Source: Staphylotrichum longicolle
Lineage: Eukaryota; Ascomycota; Sordariomycetes; Sordariales; Chaetomiaceae
Direction: 5' to 3'
Assembly (NCBI GenBank): GCA_019096155.1
Contig: JAHCVI010000001.1
Span: 4,092,001 to 4,156,000 of the forward strand
Length of the DNA: 64,000 nucleotides
The translations under genes were made by a program, and so were the position numbers. Under the pieces are notes generated by a model. It was given only the letters and a program-made list of their open reading frames with translations, did not search any database and had not been told where the DNA came from. Below, piece after piece: positions 1 to 10,980 of the stretch. Positions within the stretch are counted from its first letter, which is position 1. Each line of letters opens with the position of its first letter.

Positions 1-2240
1 ATATAGCCTATACTAAAAACGATAATAGAAGTCTAAGGATTTATCGGATTCGCCAATTTCTATTGGATATTTATTAGGAACTTTAGCGATATCGCGAGAC
101 CTCTATACTATTTAACGAAGAAGGACGTCGAGTTCCGATAGGGAGAGGAGTAAGAATAGGCGTTTCAATAGATTCGTAACCTTATTATCGCGGACCCTAT
201 ACTCCTATTGCTAGATCCTAGGAAGCCATTTGAGGTAGAGACCGACGTATTGGACTATACGATCGGAGGACAACTTAGTCAACGGGACAAGCAAGGAAAG
301 CTCCACCCTATAGCATTCTTTTCAAAAAAGCTTGTAGGACTATAGCTCAACTACCCGATATACGATAAAGAGCTATTGGCAATTATCAAGGCCTTTCGCG
401 AGAAGAAACCCTACCTTAGCGGTACAATATACCAAGTATAGGTATATATAGATCACAAGAACCTCTAGTACTTCACTAATACCAAGGAACTCAACCAACG
501 CTAGATACAATAGGCGGAATTCCTTGTAGAATTTAACTTCGTCATTATCTATAAGAAAGGATCCGAGAACGCAAGAGTAGATACCTTAAATAGGAGACTG
601 GATTACTTCGGCAACGCGATAGAAGCATCGCTACCCTTATTCTAAGGACGACCTAACGGAATAATATATTATCCGTTGTAGTAGCTAGTCTACTACGCCT
701 ATACCAACCTAGACCGCGGTAGGTCGCAAACTATAAGAACGTACGATGGCGTATAGTGTAGGAACTGCCGATGGGAATATAATACGGTCTTTAGGGAATA
801 AAGACCTAATACCAATAAATACCAAGCAATGTTAGAAGATTAAATGCACTAGCATTACTAGTCGTTAGGAGAAGACAAATCCTATAATAGGCCGAGCAAA
901 GGAGTCCGATAGGATAGGTATTTACTCCGGTATAACGATAAAGCTTACGTTGGTAGAGATAAGTAGATAGAGCTTATCAAGGAAGTCTATAAGTCTAGAC
1001 TCGGGGGATATATAGGAGTTACCAAAACTATCGCAAGGATTAAGTAGTAAAGGTACGATTTCCTAGGACTTAGGAGGAAGGTTGAGGAGACCTTTAAAGA
1101 GTATAACCTCTGCTACCAAAGTAAACCGTCACGTTACAAACCTTATAGACTCCTACAACCATTACTAGTTATAGAACGACCATAGAACTTAGTAACGATA
1201 GACTTTATTACTAAGCTGCTACTTTCTAAAGATACAATAACGGGAATAGAGTTCAATAGTATCCTTATCTTAGTAGACCGACTTACCAAGTAGAGCTACT
1301 TCATCCTTTATAAGGAGATATAGTTAGCGGAACAACTTGTAGACGTGATCTATCGGCATATAGCCTTAGTTTATAGTTAGCCGAAGAAATAGATTATAGA
1401 TAGAGATACTAAGTTTGTATCTAGGTTTTAGCAAGCGTTGATAACGCGCCTAGGCACGAAGAGTAAGCTCTTAACGGCTTACTACCTATAGATGGACGGG
1501 TAGATAGAACGACTTAATTAGATCGTAGAACAATACCTTTGGTCATTTATCAACTTCCAATAGGATAACTAGGTTATATTATTGCTAGTTATACAATTGG
1601 TATATAATATAGCACCAACCAAATCTATAAAAGTTATACTATTCTTCGCGAACTTCGGGTACGAAGTAGACCTACGCTAGGGACCCAAAGTTATAGTTCC
1701 TAGGGCAGCTATCAAGGTAGACCAAATGTACACGCTATATACAATGCTTAAGGAAGAACTAGAGTTTATTAGACAAAGGATAAAGCACTACTACGACAAA
1801 TACAAGCTCGAGGGTCCTCGCCTAGAGAGGGGAGACAAAGTTTACCTCATTTTACAGAATCTTCGTACAAAGCGACCAAGTCGAAAACTCGATTTCAAAA
1901 AGATTAGACTATTCAGGATCGAGGAGAAAATTTCAATGTCCAACTACCGACTGTCATTACTAGCAATAATACGCATCAGGACATATATTTTTCACATTTC
2001 ACTTTTAGAACTAGTACTAAAGAACGCACGACTTGCTATAGACGTAGAAGTCAAGGACAAAGAGGAAGAATAGGACGTCGAAGAGATCCTAGACTCACGG
2101 ATTACAAAAGGACAATTGCAATACTTGGTAAAGTAGTTGGATTTCGGGCTAGAAGACAACTTATAGTAACTAGCTACAAACCTCTACTATCTAGAGAAAC
2201 TAGAGGAGTTCTACTAGAAGAACCTAGATCGACCATAGGG
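1..2240 (+). pseudogene. Gypsy A pol remnant: RT end, RNase H, integrase, chromodomain
   Basis: Reading + strand from base 1 gives the end of the reverse transcriptase domain (GFIGFANFYR-like, near 50-75) and RNase H to about 640, with a TDVLDYTIGGQLSQ-like start near 240-285. The integrase zinc-binding and catalytic regions follow (about 900-1720). An open 115-codon stretch at 1726-2073 holds the integrase C-terminal region, with the GDKVYL-type motif common in Gypsy elements. The chromodomain follows at about 2070-2240; ILDSRITKGQLQYLVK is visible, with a TAG at the expected aromatic Trp position. At least a dozen in-frame TAG codons interrupt the protein, so no product is expected. The 115-codon stretch is only a surviving piece of the polyprotein, not a separate gene. 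Confidence 0.88.
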
Positions 2241-2957
2241 GCCGGTTCTAATAAAGCGGCTAGGTCGGCATCCGATAGATCCAAGCCAAAAGAGGACCAA
2301 TCGAACGGAACGTCTATACCAAGCGACTATACATCGCTAGTCACTAAGGCCTCGGACGCCTATAGCCTCCTATCCTCCTTCTCTATCTTATCTAACGACT
2401 ATATTCCTCGACAGAACAGCTCGGAACCACGCTCCTTGAGGAAGCGCTTCTAGCGACAAAGGCGAGCTAGGCGGCCTACGGCTATCTAGAGTTAGGTTTA
2501 GAGAACGAAAAGGGCTTCCTCGGCATCTACCTCCTCCTACTCCACCCGCTTCTACTCAGATATAACTTTCGTTACTAAAGAAGTTAGCAAGGACGTCGAC
2601 GCGTATAGAAGAGCGACACCGATAGGCAGAAACTACGCTAGACCCATCGTAAGAACGTCTACAACGGACGTACTCGCTATACCGGGACGAACCCTACGAG
2701 ATACGATAGGCTAGGTTGCATTTAAAGTACTAAGAACAAGGCATAGCGTCTATACCCGAGGAATCGATAAAGGAAGCAAGCGTAGCGTGCTCCTAGGTTT
2801 TCTTGGATTGACGTTTTTAGATACGACCTATTATAATGTCAACATCGCAGCGACAATACGGAAGGGAAAAACGCTATACTTATAAACGTAGGTTGTTGGC
2901 GGTATTTGAAACAAGCCTTAAGGCTTTCGGGTCGAAAGCCTAGAAGGAGGGGCATCG
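2241..2957 (+). other. Gypsy A region between chromodomain and 3' LTR
   Basis: This stretch holds the decayed carboxy-terminal tail of the polyprotein, low in recognisable motifs and rich in TAG, followed by non-coding sequence ending in the purine-rich tract just before the LTR. No independent gene is visible. Confidence 0.6.
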
Positions 2958-3381
2958 TATTACAGACTAACTATACATACGGCCGGGAGGGGCCGTAGTC
3001 AGGGCGTAGGGCGCCCTAACGTCCAATCATTAAGCAACTAATCAAGGAAGGATCACGTTTGGTATAGGCTTGGCACTATAATCCAATACTAAGGCTTACG
3101 GGGATCACTTTGTAATCCTAGTAAGCCAATATAGAGGATTATATAAAGGAGATAGTGATCTAAAGGAACCATTATATATATATACGCTGGATAGTCAGTC
3201 ATTCGTTAAGGGAGCTCGGAGCTTCTTTAGTAAGCAATTCACACTTGGACTTTACTAGTTCATTAAGATTAGATTAGTACATCTTGTTGTAGACCTTTTA
3301 GCTCTACCGAATCTCTATACTTGACCAAGATATACCTCTGGGACCCTTTTAGAAGTGGGTCAGGACGAACGATTCGTTACA
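2958..3381 (+). repeat. 3' LTR of Gypsy copy A
   Basis: This 424 bp segment aligns by eye with the reverse complement of 13843-14283. The strongest match runs from the GCAATT..CTTGGACTTTACTAG block to the end. It ends in CGATTCGTTACA, the inverted counterpart of the TGT start expected of an LTR. Its own start is TATTACAGAC, where copy B has TGTCACGAAC, so the terminal TG has apparently been mutated to TA. A TATATATATA promoter-like tract lies near 3172-3182. It is preceded by a polypurine tract, as expected for a 3' LTR. Confidence 0.82.
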
Positions 3382-3641
3382 CTCTCCTCTATTGGAGGGC
3401 TCTATACCTATCGAATAGGGACTAGTTAGGTAGGCGTAAGCGTTAGGCACCTTTAGAGTGATTAACTAGGAGTCCCTAAGTCTATTAGACCTTTCCTAGC
3501 TTTTAGCGCCTAAGCCTTTAGCCGATCTAGGTTCCTCTAGTAGAACTCCTTAAGCTTCTCTAGATAGTAAAGGTTTATAGCTAGTTGCTATAAGTTGTCT
3601 TCTAGCCTAAAATCTAACTATTTTACCAAGTACTATAGTTA
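3382..3641 (-). pseudogene. Gypsy B chromodomain and C-terminal tail
   Basis: Read on the - strand, this gives a decayed chromodomain tail resembling the copy A sequence at about 2100-2350, including LEDNL- and YYLEKL-like stretches. The upstream part of the same domain continues at 5502-5634, on the far side of the inserted transposon. The split is exact at a TA dinucleotide, so it is a transposon-interrupted exon rather than independent sequence. Confidence 0.8.
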
Positions 3642-5501
3642 ACGTAGGTGTATAGCGAAAGCTCTAGGATAGCGAAAGCTCTACGAAATCGTACCATCGC
3701 AACAAAATCCACATTCATTCTACCAAAACCGCTCGAAACAAATGAAACTATTCGGAATCGTCTTCTTCAGACGTCTCTACAACTACTTGATAGGTACGCG
3801 TATTATAGCCAGGTTCGCTGTAGTTGCTACAACGCTGTATATACGTCTCGACCCTTGGCTTCCGACTACTACCCGCCTATATTTCCTCCTTGATCTATAC
3901 CTTAATGTCTCTCTCTCCCTGTAAATCCTATGCGTTCTATATAGAAAGCGATCCTCCTTGTCGGAGCCGTTATTTCTTAGCTCTCCAATACTTGCTAAGT
4001 GCCTTATTTGCTACTCGGAGGCTCTAGATCTCTACCTTCAACAATGCTAACTAATATATAACCCTAGACGTCCCTTTCGCAAATATATCGACTACCTTTA
4101 AAATCTTAGTTAGAGAGCTATTTTGATACTAGGCAATTCGATTCTTAATAAGGGTAGACTACGACGACGCTTCGATTGGGTTGTTCGGGGTCTTGGAAAC
4201 CTAGGCGTGGGCATTGCCGGGCCGCGAGTTCGAGGGCGTTGGCATCTTTAGACGGATGTCGAGCTAGGAGATTACCTTCTCGGGGTTAAAAGGAACAATT
4301 CTAGTACCTCGAAAACCTCCTTGAATATTTTCGGGGGTTAGGGCGGCCTGGAAAGCGGTGTAGAACGTGGGAAAGAAGTCCTCTTTGGTTATATAGGTTA
4401 TACTCGCCCGTATCATCTCCTCGATCTACTTGCTATATACCATCTTGAGCGGGCTAAAGCACCTAATATCGAGTGGCTAGAGGATGTAAGACGAGTGGGG
4501 AGGCATATAGAGCGTGATGATGTTGTTCTCTTTATAGTAGAGCTTAAAGTTAGTCGAGTAGTGGCTATCGTGGCCGTCGAGGATAAAAAGGCGATAAACC
4601 CTGACTATTCGAGCTTTGGTATACTTGTCGAAATGCTGAATCCATTCTAGGCCTCTTTCGTTGGTTGTCCAACCGTTTTTAGATGTCGCGATGACCTAGT
4701 TGTTCGGCAATGGGCTATTCTCGTACTAAGAGGAGAGGTAATACCTACCTTTGACGATGATAAACGGCGGGATCGCCTAGCTAGTCGCATTGACGCCCTG
4801 AATTACCATTGCCCATTCGCGATTGCTAGGCTGCTTTAACTTTGCCCTGCTACGCCGTTCAGAGCTTGTAATAACCATTGTAGTCGAGATGACGCCTATC
4901 TAAAACCCGGTTTCGTCGAAGTTATAGATATTGGCCTCCTAGATGCTATACTTCGCGATTGTATTCCGTACAAGCGCAAACTAGCCGCGAATGATCTCTA
5001 GATCTTCGCATTTGGCCCTTTAATAGTCGTATTTCCAATTAAAACGCATAGTAAGCTCCGGGTGCCGTTTGATAAACTTTGTTGCCCAACGCGTTCCAAC
5101 GCGTCCCGTATCGCGTTTGGTAAGCAGTCGATTAGCTATATCTTCTATACTAGATAAGCGGGGAGGAAATCCTTTAGCATCTAGATCGAAGATATATTGA
5201 ACAATGATAGATTCCTTTAAATCGGTTAATTTCCGAGAGTTGGCTGGAATGTCGCGCCGTGACTGCTGACCGCGTCGACGGCGGCTTAACTTTGTATGAT
5301 AGACGGCGTAGATTTTGGCTATAGCCCTAAGGCTTAGCTTCGGGTTTTTTTCAAGAGCTTGGAGTGCTAAGATTATCTAGTCTTCGTCATTTTTGTAATG
5401 TATGTTGGGTTGCAAAGAAAATGTATATATGATGAAGATGTTCTAGGAACAAAGTGGAGTGGAGCTTTCGCTATCCTAGAGCTTTCGCTATATACCTACG
5501 T
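3642..5501 (-). mobile_element. Fot1/Pogo-like DNA transposon 1 (Tn1), C-to-T decayed
   Basis: This is a 1860 bp element flanked by TA on both sides (3640-3641 and 5502-5503), the target duplication of Tc1/mariner-Pogo elements. It has terminal inverted repeats of about 40 bp (3642-3681 and 5462-5501) that differ at only about one position. Each repeat contains two copies of AGCGAAAGCTC. The - strand encodes one transposase that stays in a single frame for most of its length but is broken by many TAG codons. It is inserted in the chromodomain region of Gypsy B. It is 1.86 kb against 1.85 kb for Tn2, so it is essentially full length. It is not autonomous now. Confidence 0.92.
3680..5405 (-). 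pseudogene. Fot1/Pogo DDE transposase of Tn1 (many TAG stops)
   Basis: Read on the - strand from about 5400, the sequence gives a CENP-B/Pogo-type transposase. Its order is an N-terminal helix-turn-helix (LSLRAIAKIYAV), a second DNA-binding region with RHPEL, a DDE domain with YNFDETGF and LDGHDSH, and a C-terminal tail with the remains of a zinc knuckle in which expected Cys and His are Tyr (C-to-T changes). The homologous protein in Tn2 (5759-7368) shows the ancestral residues. The frame is intact apart from stop codons, nearly all TAG at Gln or Trp positions. The short + strand frames at 3648-4027 are reverse-strand shadows of this gene. Confidence 0.88.
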
Positions 5502-5634
5502 TATCCCTTTATAATCTATGAATCTAGGATTTCTTCGACGTCCTATTCTTCTTCCTCGTCCTCGACTTCTACATCTATAGCAAGTCGTACGTTCTTAGGT
5601 ACTAGTTCTAAAAGTAAAATGTAAAAAACATATA
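5502..5634 (-). pseudogene. Gypsy B integrase tail and start of chromodomain, between Tn1 and Tn2
   Basis: This 133 bp sliver matches copy A at about 1985-2110 (reverse complement), including the acidic stretch encoded near 5540-5575. It is what remains of Gypsy B between the two transposons, so Tn1 and Tn2 landed about 130 bp apart in the same host element. Confidence 0.8.
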
Positions 5635-7483
5635 ACGTAGTCCACATGCGAAAGTCCCACACGGGCGAAAGTCCCACAACATTGCACCTCCACGTCTTCT
5701 ACCTTCTTTTGGGCTTTCCTTTGCAACGCGATATGCCTCAACAAAACGACGAAACCGAGTGCACTTGGCCCTCCAGGCAATAGAAAATGACCCAAAGCTA
5801 AGCCTAAGAGCTGCAGCAAAGATCTATTCCGTTAATCACGAGAAGCTCAGTCGACGTCGACGCGGTCAGCAATCGCGACGCGACATTCCAGCCAACTCAC
5901 GGAAACTAACTGACCTAGAGGAATCGGTCATTGTTCAGTATATCCTCGACCTAGATTCTAAAGGATTTCCTCCCCGCTTGTCTAGTGTGGAAGATATGGC
6001 CAACCGACTACTTGCCGAACGCGACACGCGACGCGTTCGGAGTCAATTGGGCTTCAACCTTCGTCAAACGGCACCCGGAGCTCACCACGCGTTTTCAATC
6101 GTACGACTACCAGAGGGCCCAATGCGAAGATCCGGAGATTATTCGCGGTTGGTTTGCGCTTGTGCGGAACACAATCGCGAAGTACGGCATCCAGGAGGCC
6201 GACATCTACAACTTCGACGAGACCGGGTTTCAGATGGGCGTCATCTCGACTGCAATGGTTGTTACAAGCTCCGAACGGCGTGCAGGGCAAAGTTGAAGCA
6301 GCCTGGCAATCGTGAATGGGCAACGGTGATTCAGGGCGTCAATGCGACTGGCTGGGCGATCCCGCGTTTATCATCGTCAAGGGCAGGTATCACCTCCTCT
6401 TGGTACGAGAACAGCCCATTGCCGAACGACTGGGTCATTGCGACATCCGAAAACGGTTGGACCCAACGAGAGGCCTAGAATGGATTCAGCACTTCGACAA
6501 GCATACCAAAGCTCGAACAGTCGGGGTTCATCGCCTCCTTATCCTCGACGGCCACGACAGCCACCACTCGACCGACTTCGAGCTCTACTGCAAGGAGAAC
6601 AATATCATTACGCTCTGCATGCCTCCCCACGTCGTCTCACATTCTCCAGCCGCTCGATGTTGGATGTTTTAGCCCGCTCAAGACGGCATACGGCAAGCAG
6701 ATCGAGGGATGATGCGGGCAACTATTACCCACATCACCAAGGAGGACTTCTTCCCCGCGTTCTACGCTGCTTTCCAGGCCGCCCTAACCCCCGAAAATAT
6801 TCAAGGAGGTTTTCGAGGTGCTGGAATTGTTCCTTTTTGACCCCGAGAAGGTGATCTCCCAGCTCGACATCCGTCTAAAGACGCCAACGCCCTCGAACTC
6901 GCGGCCCGGTAGTGCGCACGCCTGGGTTTCCAAGACCCCGAACAACCCAATCGAAGCCTCCTCGCAGTCCACCCTCATTAAGAATCGAATTGCTCGGCAT
7001 CAAAATAGCTCTCCAACTGAGATTTTGAGGCGGTCGATATGTTTGCGAAAGGGACGTCTAGGGTCATGCATCAGTTGGCATTGTTGAAGGCAGAGATCCA
7101 GAGCCTCCGAGCAGCAAATGAGGCACTTAGCAAGCGTCGGAGAGCTAAGAAACAAACGGCTCCGAAAAGGAGGATCGCTTTCTGTACAGAACGCACAGGA
7201 TTTACAGGGAGAGAGAGACGTTGAGGTGCAGATCAAGGAGGAAACACAGGCGGTAGTGGTCGGAAGCCAAGGGTCGAGACGCGTGCGCGGCGTTGTGGCA
7301 ACTGCGGCGAACCAGGCCACAATGCGCGTACATGTCAGATAGTTGTAGAAACGTCTGAGGAAGACGATTCCGAGTAGTTTTATTTGTTTTGAGCTAGCTA
7401 AGTAGAATTAATGTGGATTTTGTTGCGATGGTATGATTTCGTGGGACTTTCGCCCGTGTGGGACTTTCGCATGTGGACCACGT
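5635..7483 (+). mobile_element. Fot1/Pogo-like DNA transposon 2 (Tn2), not C-to-T decayed
   Basis: This is a 1849 bp element with TA on both sides (5633-5634 and 7484-7485) and terminal inverted repeats of about 43 bp (5635-5677 and 7441-7483) that differ at about one base. Each repeat contains two copies of GCGAAAGTCCCAC. It lies in the opposite orientation to Tn1. Its base composition is GC-rich, and CAG, CTG and ATG are plentiful, so it lacks the C-to-T signature of the Gypsy DNA around it. The transposase is nevertheless broken by small insertions and deletions. It probably arrived after the surrounding DNA had been mutated. Confidence 0.93.
5759..7368 (+). pseudogene. Fot1/Pogo DDE transposase of Tn2 (frameshifted)
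   Basis: The protein can be followed across frames. The N-terminal helix-turn-helix (LSLRAAAKIYSVNHEKLSRR) and start of the second DNA-binding region are in frame from about 5759 to 6030. The WASTFVKRHPEL region and the catalytic YNFDETGF lie in a second frame to about 6270. LLILDGHDSH (second catalytic Asp) follows in a third frame at 6526-6560. The rest of the DDE domain, a coiled tail (about 7039-7200) and a CCHC zinc knuckle (CGNCGEPGHNARTC, near 7293-7335) come after more frame changes. At least five or six single-base indels are needed, several in short runs of one base. There are essentially no TAG changes. A full-length Fot1-type transposase of 500-550 residues is implied. Sequencing error is a possible alternative cause, but the long intact genes further right argue against a general problem. 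Confidence 0.85.
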
Positions 7484-7485
7484 TA

Positions 7486-10400
7486 TCCTAATATATATTA
7501 TCGCTAGTAATGATAGTTAGTAGTTAGATGTCGAAACTTTCTCCTCGATCTTAAATAGTCCAATCTTTTTGAAATCGAGTTTCCGACTTGGTCGCTTTAT
7601 ATAAAGATTACGTGAAATAAAGTAAACTTTATCTCCCCTCTCTAGGCGAGGACCCTCGAGCCTATATTTATTGTAATAGTACTTTATCCTTTATCTGACA
7701 AACTCTAGTTCTTCTTTAAGCATCGTATAGAACGTATATATCTAGTCCGCCTTAATAGCTGCTCTAGGGACTACAACCTTAAGTCCCTAGCGTAGGTCTA
7801 CTTTGTACCTAAAGTTCGCGAAGAACAGGGTGACTTTCGTAGATTCGGTAGGTACTATATTATATACCAATTACACAACTAGCAATAATATAGCCTAGTC
7901 ATCCTATTGGAAATTGATAAATAACCGAAGGTATTATTCTACGATCTAATTAAGTCATTCCGTCTATCCGTCCGTCTATAGATAGTAAGCCGTTAAGAGC
8001 TTACTCTTCGTGTTTAGGCGCGTTATCAACGCTTGCTAAAACCTAGATACGAACTTGGTATCTCTATCTATAATCTATTCCTTTGGCCAACCGTAAACTA
8101 AGGCCACATGCCGATAGATTATATCTATAAGTTATTCCGCTAACTATATCTCCTTATATAGGATAAAGTAGCTCTACTTAGTAAGTCGGTCTACTAAGAC
8201 AAGGATACTATCAAACTCCGTCCCTATTATTATATCTTTAGAAAGTAGCAGCTTAATGATAAAGTCTATCGTCACTAAGCTCTATAGCCGCTTTACAACT
8301 AGCAATGGTTATAAGAGTCTATAAGGTTTGTAATATAATGGTTTGCTTCGGTAGTAGAGGTTATACTCTTTAAAGGTCTCCTTAACCTTCCTCTTAAGTC
8401 CTAGGAAATCGTACCCTTGCTATTTAATCCTTGTAATAGTTTTAGTAACTCCTATATATCCCCTAAGTCTAGACTTATGGACTTCTTTGATAAGCTCTGT
8501 CTACTTATCTCTACCAATGTAAGCTTTGTCGTTATACTAGAGCAAGTGCCCGTCCTATCGGACTCCTTTGCTCGGTCTATCGTAGGATTTGTCTTCTCCT
8601 AGCGACTAGTAATGCTAGTATATCTAATCTTCTAATATCGCTTGGTATTTATTGGTATTAGGTCTCTATTCCCTAAAGACTACATTACACTCTTTCTAGT
8701 AATTCCTATACTATATATCGTCGTACCTCCTTGTAGTTTACGACCTACCTCGATCTAGGTCGGTATAGGCATAGTAGACTAGCTGCTATAGTAGGTAATG
8801 CATTATCCTGTCAGGTCGCCTTTAGAATAAGGGTGGCGATATTTCAGCTATATTGCCGAAGTAGTCTAGTCTCCTACTCAAGGCGTCCGCTCTTACGTTT
8901 TCGGACCCTTTCTTATAGATAATGACGAAGTTAAATTCTATAAGGAATTCCACCTATCGCGTTTGACGTTAGTTAAGTTCCTTTGTAGTAATAAAGTATC
9001 GGAGGTTCTTGTAATCCGTATATACCTATACTTCGTATATCGTACCGCTAAGGTAGGGCTTCTATTCTTTAAAAGCTTCGATAATCGCTAGTAGCTCTTT
9101 ATTGTAGATTGGGTAGTTGAGCTATAGTCCCGCGAGCTTCTTCGAAAAGAATGCCATAGGGTGGAGTTTCCCCTGCTCGTCCTATTGACTAAGTTGCCCT
9201 CCGATCGCGTAGTCCGACGCATCGGTTTCTACCTCGAATGGTTTCCTAGGGTCTAGTAATAGGAGTATAGGGTCTACGATAATAAGGTCGCGAATCCTCT
9301 AGAATATTTGCTCTTACTCTTCTCCCTATCGGAATTCGATATCCTTCTTCGTTAAATGGTATAAAGGTCTCGCGATATTGCTAAAGTTCCTAATGAATAT
9401 CCGATAGAAGTTGGCGAATCCTATAAACCCTTTTACCTCTATTGTATTCTTAGGTATAGGCTATATTTTAATAGCCTTAACCTTGGTCGGTTCTATCTAT
9501 ATCTATCCTAGCGAGATCTCGAAGCCTAGGAAGACTATCTTCGTAATATAGAACTCACTCTTGTCTATATTAATAGAGAGTTTCTATATATAGAGTGCGT
9601 CTAGTATTTGTTTTACATACTTCTTGTATTCTTCGAGTGTTTTAGAGAAGATGAGAATGTCATCTAGGTAATAGACTACGAACTTGTCGAAGAATAGTTA
9701 GATTATATAATCAACGACCTTCTAGAATATTGCTAGCGTATTTGTCAGCCTAAAGGGTATAATATAGTACTCGAAGTGTCTATAACGAGTGCGAAAGGCT
9801 ATCTTCTATTTATCCCCCTCCTTGATACAAATATAGGCGTACGCTATTAGAAGGTCAAGACGTATAAAGTATCGTATGCCTACTAACTAATCTCGAAATT
9901 ATAAGATAAGTAGCAAAGGGTAGCGGTCCTTTACCGTCTACTCGTTCAGCTATTAGTAGTTTATATATATCCTAAGCTTTCTATCCTTCTTTAGTATAAA
10001 AAGGATTAGGTACTCTACCGGAGATGTCGATAGTCTGATATGCCCTATCTTAAGATTGGCCTTAAGATATCTCTTCAATTCGTTATCCTGAAGTTCGTTC
10101 GTATAGTATACCTTAAAGAACTTCAACTAGGCGCCTTCTTTAAGTTTGATTTTGTAATCCTAAGGTCTATATTCTAGCAACCCTTTTATATACTTGGCTA
10201 TAAATGCCGGGTATCCCTAATATTCCGCCAGGATCTTCCCTATTTTATCGTCCGCCTTCGTACCTTGGTAATATACGAACTTACTACTAGCTATAACTTC
10301 GGCCACTTCCATCCAAGCGACCCATTTTTAGAGCTAGAATCCGTTATTATCGACTAAGATAATAGCAACTTCCTAGTTGGCCTATCCCTATATATATTAT

Positions 10401-10980
10401 CTCTATTAGTAATTGCCGCCTCTTCCTAAGTCTATAGTAGTCTACCTACTACTTTCTATCTCTTATAGTAAGTCTATGAAATACATTTGCTTTGGTATAC
10501 CATTTCGCCGCGACTCGTTGTCTACGCTTCCTATTGTATTGGTCAGATATAAGCCCGTTGTACTTTGGGGTTATAGGTGGCTACCTCTCTTCTAACTGAT
10601 ATCGGGGTTGTAAGTCCTATACTATAGGCGACCTAAGATTATATCCTTCTTGGTCCTTATATCTATAATATCGAAAATGACCTTTGTGGTCTTTCCTTCG
10701 AATGTGATATCGAGTAGTTCCGTTTCTTATTGTATAACCTGTATTGGGAATAGTCCCTTGACTATATATAGTTGCTTCTTTATCCTCTATAGTATTCGGA
10801 ATTGGTTAACGAAACTAGGTAAGATGAGGTCGATCTATAATCCTCTATCTACTAATGCGAATGCCTGGTATTGCTTCTAGTACGCTATGACCCAAATTCG
10901 GTCGTCTAGTTGGTCACTTTATATAGCGGCTACTTCCCTATAGTCTACCTACTTTGCTTGTTGTAGCGTCTTGTCAGGTC
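7486..10980 (-). pseudogene. Gypsy B pol remnant: protease, RT, RNase H, integrase
   Basis: Read on the - strand from about 10980, this is a Ty3/Gypsy pol. A retropepsin-like region near 10550-10900 resembles those with a conserved NGSGLNLI-type active-site environment. Reverse transcriptase follows at about 9300-10250, with the catalytic box visible as YYLDDILIFSK near 9650-9690. RNase H is at about 8800-9300 (TDASDYAIGGQLSQ) and integrase at about 7640-8750 (zinc-binding HKSRLRGY.. and catalytic core). The frame is mostly continuous but carries dozens of stops, almost all TAG. The + strand frames here (8417, 10413, 10650, 10971, 11563) are shadows. No protein is expected. Confidence 0.88.

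Larger units (their letters stand above)
1..3381 (+). mobile_element. Ty3/Gypsy chromodomain LTR retrotransposon, copy A (3' part, decayed)
   Basis: This is the right-hand part of a Gypsy-type retrotransposon; its left end lies outside the window. Reading + strand through the stops gives the end of reverse transcriptase, RNase H, integrase, a chromodomain, a purine-rich tract (AGAAGGAGGGG near 2942) and a 3' LTR, in the order expected for a Ty3/Gypsy chromovirus. Copy B (- strand, 3382-14283) is a close relative and covers the missing regions. The frame stays largely open but is broken many times, almost always by TAG at expected Gln or Trp codons, which is typical of C-to-T decay on both strands. 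The element is dead. Because copy B sequence begins immediately after the LTR, A probably inserted into B; the upstream target duplication needed to prove this lies outside the window. Confidence 0.9.

Noticed and set aside
5759..7368. Tn2 indels as a sign of poor sequence quality across the whole window
   Set aside because: Long exons further right (37639-38507, 39021-40358, 46063-47181, 60484-62493) have no frameshift; a purely local problem remains possible and is noted in the findings.
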